Of a stretch of 64,000 nucleotides of DNA, positions 50,259 through 60,891 are shown in pieces. The DNA lies in the NCBI GenBank assembly GCA_037127255.1, contig JBANSL010000019.1, positions 10,191,001 through 10,255,000 of the forward strand. The letters are read 5' to 3'. The notes under the pieces are model-generated. The model searched no databases and was not told the DNA's origin. It worked only from the letters and a program-made list of their open reading frames with translations. Position numbers and translations under genes: made by a program. Within the stretch, counting starts at the first letter, position 1, and each line of letters opens with the position of its first letter. Source of the DNA: Persicaria tinctoria. Taxonomy: Eukaryota; Streptophyta; Magnoliopsida; Caryophyllales; Polygonaceae.

Positions 50259-50349
50259 ATGATGCGATAAAATTGTTTGTAACATTGTTTATTTTGTTCT
50301 TCAAAATAGTCTGCTTTCATTATTGTTCTTATTTAGTTAATAATAGTAA

Positions 50350-50898
50350 ATGAGGATTGATTACATACATGATTTCCTCTGCACAATTATATTTAAGTAT
50401 TTGGCATCTTCATTTCACAGTTTACAATTTAGTTACATGCGCCAATGGCTGAAGTTGATTTTTGAACCCAACTGTCCGGGATATCTCTCTGATACAATGA
50501 CTCTTTTTTGTCTCAATTGTTTTCGCTTGATCATAGTTAATATTAGTAATAGTAAATTGGGATTGATTACATACCTGCTTCCTTGCCATGACATGCCCAT
50601 ATATTATTATCATGCCGAGTTTCTCACAAAACGACTCTCTGATATATTATTACCTGCTTCCTTTTCATGGCTGCTGAATTTTTGTCTTGGTCGCAACCTC
50701 CCTGATACAAATAGTATATAGATATGAGATATGAGATTGATATCTAATAAGGAGTATCTTATATACCTGCATGCTCTCTATCTTACACAAAGCAGCTCTA
50801 GGTTTCTCCCTCTTTATCCTTTCAGAGTTATAAAGTTTGTGAAGATAAAGAAACATGGCTGTTAATAACTTAATATGCATTCATAATGAAGATGGACG
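50350..50898. other. Non-coding part of the Pack-MULE
   Basis: The words GGGATTGATTACATAC and TGATACAATGACTC-like repeats occur at about 50355, 50470 and 50560. Open frames at 50350-50721 have no recognised domain. It may be intron or flanking DNA captured with the XBAT piece. Confidence 0.35.
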
Positions 50899-50904
50899 GA
50901 AAAT

Positions 50905-50974
50905 AGTCTATTAGCTCAATTGGTAGAGCGTTGTGTTTGCACACAAAGATGTGAGTTCGACTCTCACATAGGCT
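50905..50974 (+). ncRNA. tRNA-like sequence forming the left terminus
   Basis: AGTCTAT at the 5' end pairs fully with ATAGGCT at the 3' end (one G-T). The D-arm is GCTCAATTGGTAGAGC and the T-arm is GTGAGTTCGACTCTCAC, a perfect stem with B box. The anticodon stem TTGTG...CACAA closes a six-base loop TTTGCA, one short of a normal tRNA, with TGC (Ala) in the anticodon place. The short loop and its duplication in an element end argue for a tRNA-derived terminus rather than a working tRNA-Ala gene. Confidence 0.65.
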
Positions 50975-51695
50975 AATATGGAGTATGCGTTCATATCTCT
51001 ATGGACTTATACGATTGAACATGGTAGAAAATATATACACTAATGGCAGGACAAATTTGTGAATCTGGTACGACAAATTTGTGAATTATGAATATCTCTG
51101 AACTTATAAAATTATGAACTTGATAGGAAATATATAGACTAGTGGTAGGAGAAATTTGTGAACCTGGTAGGATAAATATACGATATTGGTATGATAAAAA
51201 TGTAATCACCGAAATTCCTAAGTGTATAACTTGACACTAATGGTAGGATAGATGTACACTAATGGTAAGATATATTTGTATTATTGGCAAAGAAGCAAAG
51301 AAGTAAAATTAATATTGACCAATCCACAAATCTCATACTAGTAATCATTGAGGCGTGAATTGACCATAAATCTCATCTTCTGTTGTAGACTGAAAAACCT
51401 CTACCCTTGGTTGTTTTTCTGAAAAATGTGGAACATAATTTGCTACGGTTTCTAGCTTGATTATCCTTGAAAGTTATTGAAATTGGTAGGATAGATGCAC
51501 AAGAATAGTAGGATAGATGAAAACTAATGGTAGGAGACAACAACGATATTGGTAGGATCAGAATGGTAGGATTGATGGAAACTAATGGTAGGAGAAAACA
51601 ACGATATTGGTATGATCAAAATGGAAACCCAGTAATTCTTGTATAACTTGACACTAATGTTAGGATAGATGCACACTTATGGTACGATATATTTA

Positions 51696-51813
51696 GGCTC
51701 TGTTTGCATGGCCACTTATTATGATTTATAATGCATATTATTGCATTATAATATACATTATAATGCAATAATATGCATTATAAATCATAATAAGAGGCCA
51801 TGCAAACAGAGCC
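51696..51813. mobile_element. Palindromic Tourist-like MITE, 118 bp
   Basis: GGCTCTGTTTGCATGGCC at the left is inverted exactly at the right end, and almost the whole element is one palindrome (TTATTATGATTTATAATGCA and its complement). TTA lies on both sides (51693-51695 and 51814-51816), the 3-bp duplication of PIF/Harbinger elements. It is inserted in the tRNA-ended element. Confidence 0.85.
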
Positions 51814-52041
51814 TTATACTATTGGAAATATGTAAATGCATAATTGACTTTACAAAAAAAAATTACTTCCACACGAATCTCAAAAAAGCAAAAGGAGAAG
51901 GCAGTCTCCATAGGTAGAGACTGAAGTTATATGAACCACAGATGCAAAAGCTATACATGGATATATCATGTTTGATGATGAATCTCAAACTATGGTCCCT
52001 ATCCTGGATAAAGTTAGTGCTGCAAAGACAAGATCCAAGTA

Positions 52042-52107
52042 GTGAATATTGACACTCATAAGTACCCAGTCACCGCTGACAAGTTCATGATCATCATGTG
52101 GAGAAAG

Positions 52108-52144
<37 letters not shown>

Positions 52145-52260
52145 CCCAGTCAATCCCGCTAAAGCAGGGCCTGGGGGGTAAGGATGTACGCACTCTTGCC
52201 CCGAACAAGTCGAGAGAGTGTTTCCGATAGACCCAGAACAGTAGTCTGGAGAAAGAAAAT
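52042..52260 (-). mobile_element. TS-type SINE 3' fragment with (TTG)n tail
   Basis: On the minus strand the sequence reads GGGTCTATCGGAAACACTCT, then AGTGCGTACATCCTTACCCC, GGCCCTGCTTTAGCGGGATT and GACTGGG, followed by about 14 TTG repeats (52107-52146 on plus as CAA). This order (GGGTCTATCGGAAACA, GCGTACA, GGGATT...CTGGGT, TTG tail) is that of plant TS-type SINEs. The tRNA-like head is absent, so it is 5'-truncated. Confidence 0.65.
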
Positions 52261-52491
52261 TGAGTAAAACCTAGTCTGGAGAGATTTATGAATTTGTCTT
52301 ACCATGTTCATAGATTTGTCCTACCACCAATTTATATATTTCCTGTCAAGTTCATAATCGTATAAGTTCAGAGAGATTTATGAATTTGTCTTAACATGTT
52401 CGTAAATTTGTCCTACCATTATTATATATATTTTCTGCCAGGTTTATAATTGTATAAGTTTAGAGAGATTCATGAACACATACTCCGTATT

Positions 52492-52561
52492 AGCCTATGT
52501 GAGAGTCGAACTCACATCTTTGTGTGCAAACACAACGCTCTACCAATTGAGCTAATATACT
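52492..52561 (-). ncRNA. tRNA-like sequence forming the right terminus
   Basis: This is the inverted partner of 50905-50974, with the same D-arm, short anticodon loop and T-arm. The only differences noticed are in the 5' acceptor strand (AGTATAT instead of AGTCTAT), which weakens the acceptor stem. Confidence 0.65.
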
Positions 52562-52567
52562 ATTTTC

Positions 52568-53456
52568 AATGGGTCCTTATGATCGTCTAGGCATCAAGAA
52601 GTGATAATTTCGCAGGAAGTAAGAATAGCGCTTGAATTTGTAATCTTAATTTGCAAGTTATGCAATTGATCAAAAAGAGAGAGTATAAATTACGAACTCT
52701 CTACAACTGGTCTCGTGAAACCGTCACCTTGGGGTAGTTATGTTATAAGAAAAAGGAACAGCTACAAAGGATAGGTATAAGATCACTTACCCATCGCTGC
52801 CACTGTCATCGGACAAACTTCTTGCACTTTTTCATGTATGAAAGGACAGTTGGACACTATTGGTAGGACGTAAATATTCTATTGGTAGGATGGGGACTGT
52901 ATCGTTTCCTGGAATGAACGGGTAACTTTTTCCCCGTCCTTTCCGCTTCTCTCCTATTCTGCCTCACTTTTTGCAGAGCATGTTATGGTGTTTCAGATCC
53001 TCCTCTCAAGCTTATATATATTCTTGGGGGACACACATCAATGCAATCATTGCTTTTTCCCCTCATAAATGCTCCCCCCTTTCCTCAAATGAGGAACCCT
53101 GTTTTGGCGCCAAAACTACACTGACAGCCCGCCAAATCAGCTACAGTGAATCTTTCCAAAATATCTCCAGGTATGGAAAGACAGGTTTAGCCTATTGGTA
53201 GGAAAAAATAATTCTATTGGTAAGATAGACAGTCTACAGTTTTCTGAAATGAACGGAGGATGCCTTTTGGTGCCACATGTCACTGACAGCTACAGTGTAG
53301 CTACAGTGTCCCCCACCTTCACCTGCAACTTCCTCTCCCGGTTGCTATTTTTATTTGCAAAAAATGGCCACTTTCTACCCCATGCAAATAATCAAGGCAC
53401 ATGGCTAGTTGTGCAAAGTTTTTTTTTTTTTTTTGTCTAGTTATGCAAAATGGCCT
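52568..53456. other. Right part of the Pack-MULE, GGTAGGA motifs, no gene
   Basis: CTATTGGTAGGA-type motifs recur at about 52859, 52879, 53193 and 53215, often as TATTCTATTGGTAGGAT. A similar pair of segments (52850-52960 and 53165-53260) share TTCTATTGGTA...GATGG...TTTC.TGAAATGAACGG. A T-run at 53420-53433 precedes the right terminus. No coding region is recognised. Confidence 0.6.
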
Positions 53457-55283
53457 ATATATATACTCGGATGGACATGAGAATCCGGGGAGTTCTGGGG
53501 TTTTGCCGCAGTGCACGGCTTCGGCCGACTTTAGATTAGGTTTTAGTTTTTGTTTATTTCTTTTTTGGTATTACCTTCTGGATCGAGGACGAAGATTTCT
53601 GGTTTGCATCTTATTTTAATTATGTCTTTAATTTATTCCATTGTTTTCTATATTATGCTTGGTTAAATTCTCCGTTCTATGGTTAGGGTGAACCCGACAA
53701 TGTCGTGAATTATTTGATTCTGATGTTTGCTTGAACTTAGTCTGAATTTTATGAATTGATTTGATCATAGTTTCTTAACCTAATTGATGTCAATCGATTA
53801 GAATCCTAGATTCAAGATGCTACCGCTGCGAATTGAAATTGGATAAATAGATGAAATTCATGATGTCGAAAGGAGGATTGGTTTCATCGGAACCCTAGGA
53901 TTAAACTTGAGAAGTTGACAATTGTTATTGTGACATTTAAACAATTGTTGAGGACTCTTGAGGATTAATAAATTATCGTAGATTCTTAGGTGTGAATCGG
54001 TTAGGCGGAACGCGACAGCGAAAGTTTAATTGATTTTCTCCTAAGGTCTATAAAGAGCTTAAAGGGTCTAGATTTGGTTAATTTAGACATAATTACTACA
54101 ACATGCGACAGCTGAGTAGTGATGACTTTAGATAATCTACCTTCAATTTGACATATTAAGAAGATGAATTTCGAGTGAACATCGGGTTGAATTCTTTGTG
54201 GCATTGTCGTCGGAATCCTTAACCCTGGAATTATTTCTCATATATATTTTATTCATAACTTTTGCTTGTTTTTCCTAGTTTAGTTGAAAAATCAAATCCC
54301 CCTTTATTGGCTTAGCTTATTAGTTCTAGATAACAATTGATACATATATAACCCCCGTGATCGATATCCGTATACTGCAATTGATCTCGTATTCTTGCAA
54401 GGTTGGTTCAGGCTACACTATTCTTGTGTTGGTTTAGACCACATCACTAGTCTCGGCTGACCTCTGCCTTCTCCACCGGTTGCCTGCTGCCGCTCGGTGC
54501 TCGATTGCCTCTACCGCTACCAACAACTCCAATCCAGACTCTCCACCACCTCTCAACGAACCTCCATCACGAGCTGTTGTCGGCGCCTACCGCACTGCCT
54601 TTTGGTGCTCTCATGGCCTCCGCTCATCGACCTTCGTTTCCAATCTATTTCCGTTCTTCGATCCAATCTCAATCCGTTCTTTTGCCTCTTTGTCATTTGA
54701 TTGTTGTTCGTTTTCTCCCTTTCGACCCTTTTCATCCGCCTCTATTTTGACTACCTAGTAGTCGCTCGCGATCTTGTTATCGTCTTTGAGGGTTTGGGAT
54801 AGGTTTCGGGGCTTTAATGAACAATGGTTTGGCCTCGAGTCGGGTTTATGGATTGGTGTGTAGTGTTGTTCTTGTTGTGTTGCAGGCTTCTTTTGGCGGT
54901 GTTTGATTTGTCATGTTCGATGACTTCGTGGACGTGCGTTGACGTCTGATGGCTTCTTTGAGTCCACAATCTGAGGTGTCCGCTGGTGTTCCCCAGAGTT
55001 CTCTATGTGCGTTGTCCCTTTGACCATCGTTTCGTTTGCCTCTGGCTTGTGATTTCGGTGTAGGATAGCTTGTACGTTTATTTTGTTATTTTACTTATGT
55101 CATTTGCTTCGATAATTTCATTTCTGTCATTTGTTTCAGTCATTTGCTTCTGTATTTTTCTTTCAGTTGTACATGATGGTTAATCCATCTACTGGCTTGT
55201 CCAGTCTCTCGGTTTCACTAGGCTTGTCTAGTGAATCGAATTCTTATCTTGCTTCAAAAAAAAAACGGCGGTGAGCAAATGAA

Positions 55284-55917
55284 TTGGAGAAAGGAGCCAC
55301 ACGTTATGTAAGTGAAAGCCACAAGTTAATTGTGCTTGTTTATGTCGATGACTTGATCATTACAGGTGATAATCCATCCCTAATCCAGCGCTTCATCACC
55401 AACCTTCACCGTCGATTTGCCCTCAAAGATCTCGGTGATCTACACTACTTTCTTGGCCTCCAAATTGTCAAGACGTCAATGGGCATTAGTCTCTCTCAAA
55501 CCAACTATGTTCGTGATATCTTGACAAGGAATAACATGCTAGAGTCTAAGCCCATCTCGACTCCTGCAGACGTTTCCACACAACTCTATCGGGCGGGTGA
55601 ACCATTCTCCGATCCCACCCTATACCGCAAAACCGTCGGGTCTCTTCAATATGCAACTATCACTAGGCCAGACATTGCATTCGCTGTCAACCGTGTATGT
55701 CAGTTTATGCATTCACCGACTACCCTCCATTGGCAAGCCGTAAAGTGCATCTTACGGTACTTGAATTGTACCATCGATCACATCCTTGAATTTAGATCGA
55801 CGAGTGCTCCATTTCTTATGGCCTACTCAGATGTCGGGTGGGTGTCCGATCTCGAGGATTGTCGCTCCCAGTACGGGTTTGCTATATTTCATGGGACGAA
55901 TCTCATCGGTTGGACAT
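55284..55917 (+). pseudogene. Ty1/Copia reverse transcriptase and RNase H fragment
   Basis: About 210 codons read as the second half of Copia RT: IVLVYVDDLIITGDN with the catalytic YVDD, FALKDLGDLHYFLGLQI, SQTNYVRDILTRNNM, YRKTVGSLQYATITRPDIAF, then the start of RNase H (AYSDVGWVSDLEDCRSQYGF; the first Asp is in YSD). It is open throughout but has no start of its own; upstream RT sequence is absent. On the right it stops at 55917, where a Gypsy-type LTR was inserted. The element had been broken before that. Confidence 0.85.
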
Positions 55918-57916
55918 TGTTGTGAGCTGAATTTGCCATATTTTACAGTAACTTTAATATCGTTTTCTACATACATTTGGGTTAGATAGCACAGAATCTA
56001 AGTAGTTTATGCTTATTTGCCAAATTATGGAATCTACACCAGTTTCTGTTTAAATTCGCAGAATTCGAGACGTTTTACAGCAACTCTAAGGAAGGTCAGA
56101 AAAGCTCGGAAAACCACTACAGAAGCCCAAGGTCAAAGAAGCAGCGGAACCAGCCGAATCAAGACGAGAGCCCAGGCTACTCGATTTCGAGTAGACCTTA
56201 CTCGATCTAGACGAGCATGTCCGAGCACAGGCCTTGTCGACTAGGAGCAATGTCGAGAGCCAGACCAACCCAGCTCCGGAGCCCTACTCGATCTCGACAA
56301 GCCCTAGTCGAGATCGACGACGTCTCAGCGCCACACCTGGAGTCGACGAGAAGAGGAGTCAAGCCGAGGACGAAGACGACCAGGCAGCAACTCGCTACCA
56401 GCGACTCGACTCGCTGCAGCGAACCGCTCGCTGCCGCGGGAATCCTCGCTGCCAGCGGGATGCACCAAGACGACGAAGCTCGCCGACTCGCTCCAGCGGA
56501 AGGGAAGTACGTAGTCGACATAGACGAAGCTTTGTCGAGGTCGACGACGCCTAGGAGCCATGTCCGAGCCTTGTCGAGCAGAGTCACCCAAGGAGCCAGT
56601 CGACAACACTCCTACTCGATGTCGACAAGGCCCTAGTCGACATCGACGACGAATCCAGAGCTGTGTGACGTGGCTTGACGAATCCTACTCGGAGTTGGAG
56701 TCCTTGGAGCCGAGGATGGCCTAGTCTATCCGAATTATCTACATCTATCATGAAGAAGAAGATTTATCCACTTGAAGACAATTTAGATATATTTTCTTTA
56801 TCGCTTTTATTTATCCTTAAGCATTTTAGATATAGTTTTAGATATAGATATAAATATTCTATCCTTAAGTAGCAAGGAATAGAAGGCTATAAATAAAGCC
56901 CTAGGGGCTGGTTTTTCATTCATTCAGAAACAATTCAATTTCAGTTAGGGAAGTAGTCCACAGAGACGGTTTAGGGAGTTCGAAGGTTTTAGGGTTTTGG
57001 CGTTCAACGAGAGTTGGATCGCCGGGATTGTAAAGTCTTGGAATTTAGTTTAATGCAAGTTGTTATTTCCTTCCAATCAATGTCTGAGTTTGCGATGAGG
57101 CGTGAGTAGTCCACCCACTTCTAGGGTTGGGGCGAGCCCGACGATAGCCATGCGTGCTTGAGGTAAAGATCCGACATTTATCATGTTTTGAGCATTTTCC
57201 TACTTGTTTATGTGTTTATTTCCCGTCTAATGGAGATCCATGCTAACAACTTGGATTATAAACATAAAATTAGTAGAGACAAATAGGGTTTCTTGAGAGA
57301 GTTGTCTAATTGTTGGAAAAGGCGAAAGCTTAATCCTTTGATGCAATTCACATGATTATATGTTTGATTCTACCTTATGCATGTTTGGTTATCGTTGTTG
57401 CAAACCCCAATCTTGGAAGTCCTTTTACATACAGTTTATTTCGAAAGTCCCAAAGCATTTGCCTTTACTTTATTTCTTTGTTTCGTTTTAATTCTCTGTC
57501 TACTCGATCTCGACCAAGCCTGGTTGACCTCGAGTTACTGATCTTCGATCTAGCATCTCTGTAGCTTCTGTGTGCAGGTACTCGACGAGACGAAGCGAAG
57601 TCGACCAAGACTCTACTCGACATCGAGTAGCCCTTGTCGACATCGACGAGCCTCTTCCTGCGACTGCTGCGCTGTGTTCGACTGTGCCTGACCCCTGTTG
57701 ACTAACCGTTAGTCGAGGTCGAGTACCACTATTGTCGACATTCGTGAGATTCCATCGCTGCCTAGGATCCGCTGACACGCTTCCTCGTGGATCGATCCTG
57801 ACTTCCCGCTGCTGCATCAGGAGGAGGTCTTGTAATTATTTGCAAGGGACGGAATCTGGTTTGCTGTGATTTATTTATATTTTAATATTTGCATTCTCGA
57901 TTTCCTTCTAACAACA
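55918..57916 (+). repeat. 5' LTR of a Gypsy-type retrotransposon (1,999 bp)
   Basis: The LTR starts TGTTGTGAGCTGAATT and ends TTCTAACAACA, so it has the inverted pair TGTTG/CAACA. The same sequence begins again at 62604. Open frames of 100-140 codons in the region 56090-56640 appear on both strands and reflect GC-rich TCGA-motif sequence rather than genes. Compared with the 3' LTR it lacks 66 bp after position about 56500, between two copies of CTCGCTCCAGCGGAA. Confidence 0.95.
56888..56895 (+). promoter_or_regulatory. LTR promoter TATA box
   Basis: TATAAATA within GGCTATAAATAAAGCC is a strong plant TATA box about 970 bases into the LTR; transcription would start about 30 bases later, near TTTTTCATTCATTCAG. 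The same box is present in the 3' LTR near 63640. Confidence 0.7.
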
Positions 57917-57919
57917 AAT

Positions 57920-57937
57920 TGGCGCCGTTGCCGGGGA
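57920..57937 (+). other. Primer-binding site
   Basis: TGGCGCCGTTGCCGGGGA begins three bases after the LTR end. This sequence is standard for plant Gypsy elements of the Athila/Tat group and pairs with the 3' end of a host tRNA to prime minus-strand DNA. Confidence 0.9.
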
Positions 57938-57999
57938 AGCTATCATTCGCGCCTTAGGTAGTTAAATCTCACATCTGCTTTGAGTTATTATACAGGTGT

Positions 58000-60891
58000 A
58001 TGCGCCGTTCTGGTCTACCACCTGAGTTTGACGCCTTAGACGAACCAGAGCGTTACCTACACATCCACTCTAAACTCAAAAGGATCATGGCGGCCGTTGA
58101 AACACAAGAGCAAATGATCGAAAGGCTTACAAGGGAACTAGCCGCAAAGGATACCACTATCGCCAATGAAAGGGCAGCGAGGGAACAAGAAGCTGAGCGC
58201 GCGAGGCAAGCAGAAGCTGAGCTTGCCCAATATCCAACTACTGTGGATGATTATATGCATCCAGCTCTCGTCGTGCCTGAATCGGCGATTCTAATCCCAG
58301 ATAACTCCTTTGAAATTCGCACTCAATTTTTGATAGAGCTTAAAAATAATGCTTTTTATGGCAAATTTAATGAGTGCCCTCTTGAACATAATACTAACTT
58401 TCATGATATGTGTCGTACTCTTGCAGAAGGTACAACTCTGGAATATGTCAAGATGAAATCTTTTCGCTGGTCGCTCGCTGGACCTGCATTGAAGTGGCTT
58501 GAAGGGCTGAAGCCGAGATCTCTCACCACCTGGGCCCAAGTAGAGCAAGAGTTCCTGAACAAATACTTCCCACCCGCCAAAACAGCACTTCTCCGTCAGA
58601 AAATCACCGCATTCAAACAGAAGCAAGGGGAACCGCTAGCAAAGGCATGGGAACGCTACAAAGAACTGCTGCGATCTTGCCCTACTCATGGACAGCCACC
58701 CTACGTCATCCAGGAGATCTTCTTCAACTCTCTGGATCAAATCACTAAGGATAGGATCAACCATTATACTCGCTATGAGTACCTGACGATGCCACCAAGC
58801 GACGCATGGGGTGTGCTAGAAAAGCTCACTAACTACGATAACAAATATGGGGCACCTACAAACTATGAGGAGAACTCCTACGCCAGGCCAGCACCATCAA
58901 TGCCACTCTATGAGCCAGCAAAGGAGATTGACCCAGATGTCAGGGAGCAGTTCTACAAAGACCAGAATCGCAAGCTCCTCAAGCAAATCAAATATCTATC
59001 TGTCAACCAGCCCTGCATCGAATGCGGATCACATAGGCACACCACTACTGAGTGCCCACACACCGAGCAAGTCAGGATGGCAGAAACACATGAGGAGGCA
59101 GCCTACGCTGAGGGTCCAAATCGACACATGGGAGATCAAAGGTTCTATTAACCACAATGGAACCAAGGTCCTCATAGGAATCCCCCACCATACAGAGCTC
59201 CAGGACACCCAGAGAGGGATCAAAAGAAGGATGATCTGCAGCTGATCCTTGAGGAGATGCGTCGGAATCAGGGCACCATCAACAACCAATTCCAGAACAT
59301 CACTACAAATTTTGGAGAATTAGACATCTGGAAAAAGGGAATAGAGACGCAGATGGGTCAGATCGCTGCACAGATCCCACGACCGTTCGGACAACTCCCT
59401 GGGCAAACAGAACCAAATCCTAAGGGGAAAACCGGACACGTCGCAGCTATCAAACTTAGGAGTGGACATCAATTACATGAGCCAGAGGTCGGAAAACAGC
59501 AAAGCAAGGCAAAGTAGCAACTCGACGCAGAGCACAGCCAACTCGATCTCGAGGAAGGTGTACTCGACATCGACACGCCTCTACTCGACACAGACCAGAC
59601 GCTGAGCTCGGACTCCGCTGCGCAGACCAGCAACTCCAGGTCGACCACCCTACTCGATGTCGAGGAGCCCGTGGTCGAGATCGACGAGCAGCGTCTGGCC
59701 GACGCCGACGACTCTGCAACACCTCCAACGGCTGATCAGGCTCCGAAACTGAAAAAGCCACTGCCTTTCCCTTCAAAGGCACAGAAAGATCCCACTGCAG
59801 GTAGGTTTACCAGATTTGTTAATATGCTACAAGAACTGAATGTTTCTATTCCTTTTACAGAAGCCCTGCAAGAGATGCCTGGATATGTCAAATTTCTGAA
59901 GGAAATCCTAAGCAAGAAGCGATCCATCTCAGAGATCGCAGGCGAATGCAAAGTACTCCACTTCCCTGAAAAGAGACCTGACCCTGGTAAGTTTTCTGTT
60001 ACTGTGGGTTTTGGACAATATAAATATGAGTCTCTATGCGATTTAGGAGCAAGTGTGAGCATCATGCCTTTATCAATCTGGCGGAAAGTAAAGATAGGAT
60101 GCATAGAACCTGTGGATGCCAAGCTATACATGGCAAACAATACAGTAGTTATCCCTACAGGTATAGTTGAGAACGTCCCTGTCCAGGTTGGTAAATTCTT
60201 TGTTCCAGCTGATTTCCTTATCATTGACTGTGCTGAAGATCCTACTAGCCCTATTATTCTTGGTAGACCATTCTTAGCTACTGCAGATGCCAGAATTAGT
60301 GTCAAGAATAGATCGCTCACCTTCACCATAGGCAATGAGGTTTTGGATTTCTCTTTTGGCCCTGCAAAAGAGGAAATTTCATGGCTGGAGGTGAAAAGCA
60401 TCAGCAACCACGGGACCAAGCAAACAGCGGGGGAGGGTGCTGACGCTATACTTGAGATCGACAAGACCAACTCGATCTCGACAAGGGACCTACTCGACTT
60501 CGACAAGCCTTCGTCGATGTCGAAAACCACTGCAGAGCCAGAAACTTGCCAAGATCCTAAGTATGGGGTCCCTGTACTCGAGGTCGACAAGCCTTCATCG
60601 ATGTCGACTAGCCCTAAGCCCAAAGATTCCTGTTTTGGGTCCGAAAAGGTAAGTTCAGGTATGAATCCTACTCCTCCTCAGTCCATAAAGAAAATTATCA
60701 ATGATCTAAGGGGAGATAAGACACCGTGGCAAGAGAATCTGCGAAAACTGAGAGCTGGAAGGAAGAAGAAGAAGGAGAAAGGAGATGATGCAAGCAACAA
60801 CCTGTCAGTTGAGCTTGCATACTACCATCAGGACCTAGATGATCCAGGAGAAGGACCAAGCATGAGCGAGCCCCACAATAATGGTCCTTGA
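58000..60891 (+). pseudogene. Gag-protease polyprotein with two in-frame stops
   Basis: One reading frame runs from ATG 58000 to TGA 60891 (963 codons), interrupted by TAA at 59149 and TAG at 59515. Residues 25-75 form a coiled coil (EQMIERLTRELAAKDT). The capsid (about 110-290) has FRWSLAGPALKWLEGL and WAQVEQEFLNKYFP. A CX2CX4HX4C zinc knuckle (CIECGSHRHTTTEC) lies near residue 345. The protease (about 660-790) has LCDLGASVSIMPLS, where Asp-Leu-Gly-Ala replaces the usual Asp-Thr/Ser-Gly, and PIILGRPFLATADA. An acidic linker and C-terminal segments carry motif-encoded repeats (LDVEEPVVEIDE, LLDFDKPSSMS). The stops may be mutations or read through. Confidence 0.9.

Larger units (their letters stand above)
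50899..52567. mobile_element. Element with tRNA-like inverted termini, 1.67 kb
   Basis: The left end GAAAATAGTCTATTAGCTCA and the inverted right end GAAAATAGTATATTAGCTCA start repeats that match for about 85 bases nearly perfectly. Both include a complete tRNA-like sequence, and patchier similarity (AACTTATAC, GAAAATATATA) continues for another 100 bases. The interior has no gene but many copies of AATGGTAGGATAGATG and GGTAGGA-type motifs. No clean target duplication is visible. The motif continues outside (52850-53225), so the element may be part of, or have spread within, the surrounding Pack-MULE. Superfamily unknown; MULE-like is an inference. Confidence 0.65.
48102..53456. mobile_element. 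Pack-MULE-like element carrying host gene fragments, about 5.4 kb
   Basis: The left end reads GAAATTGCACTAAATAGAC, then CCTATTTGCACAAATAGCC. The inverted right end reads GGCCATTTTGCATAACTAGAC, an A-run, then CTTTGCACAACTAGCC. TATATATAC lies just outside the left end (about 48093-48101) and within TATATATATAC outside the right end, an approximate 9-bp duplication. Inside are exon-intron pieces of two host genes and a nested tRNA-ended element. It has no transposase, as is usual for Pack-MULEs. Exact termini are uncertain by a few bases. Confidence 0.65.
47748..54446 (+). mobile_element. Solo LTR, split by a Pack-MULE
   Basis: The left end is CTAGT then TGATGACGTC; the right end is ACCACATCA then CTAGT. 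TGATG...CATCA is the short inverted terminal pair of an LTR, and CTAGT (47743-47747 and 54447-54451) is a perfect 5-bp duplication. Without the MULE inside, the LTR is about 1.34 kb (47748-48101 plus about 53460-54446). No internal retrotransposon sequence remains, so it formed by recombination between two LTRs. Family unknown; a Gypsy origin is a guess from style. Confidence 0.8.
47461..55266 (+). mobile_element. LINE- or SINE-like retroposon, split by a solo LTR
   Basis: The retroposon's own sequence is 47461-47747 plus 54452-55266, about 1.1 kb. Its 5' part is GC-rich (GAGAGCTTTGCTCTCCGCTG, then CGCCACCGTC); its 3' part is T-rich and ends ATTCTTATCTTGCTTC and an A-run. No reverse transcriptase is encoded. 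Open frames in both parts (for example 47421-47750 and 54480-54758) are Pro/Ser-rich without a recognised domain. It is probably a non-autonomous LINE or a processed transcript; the 13-bp duplication is the main evidence. Confidence 0.7.

Noticed and set aside
50905..52561. Two functional tRNA-Ala genes
   Set aside because: The anticodon loop has six bases instead of seven, the two copies are inverted ends of one element with matching flanks, and one has a weakened acceptor stem.
56090..56640. Protein-coding genes of 94-139 codons in the 5' LTR (and 148-166 codons in the 3' LTR)
   Set aside because: Open frames occur on both strands in the same GC-rich TCGA-motif sequence, change length through the 66-bp difference and show no domain.
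59736..60623. A 295-codon minus-strand open frame opposite the protease
   Set aside because: It is the shadow of the gag-protease frame on the other strand; the plus strand has the DLGAS and ILGRPFL protease motifs.
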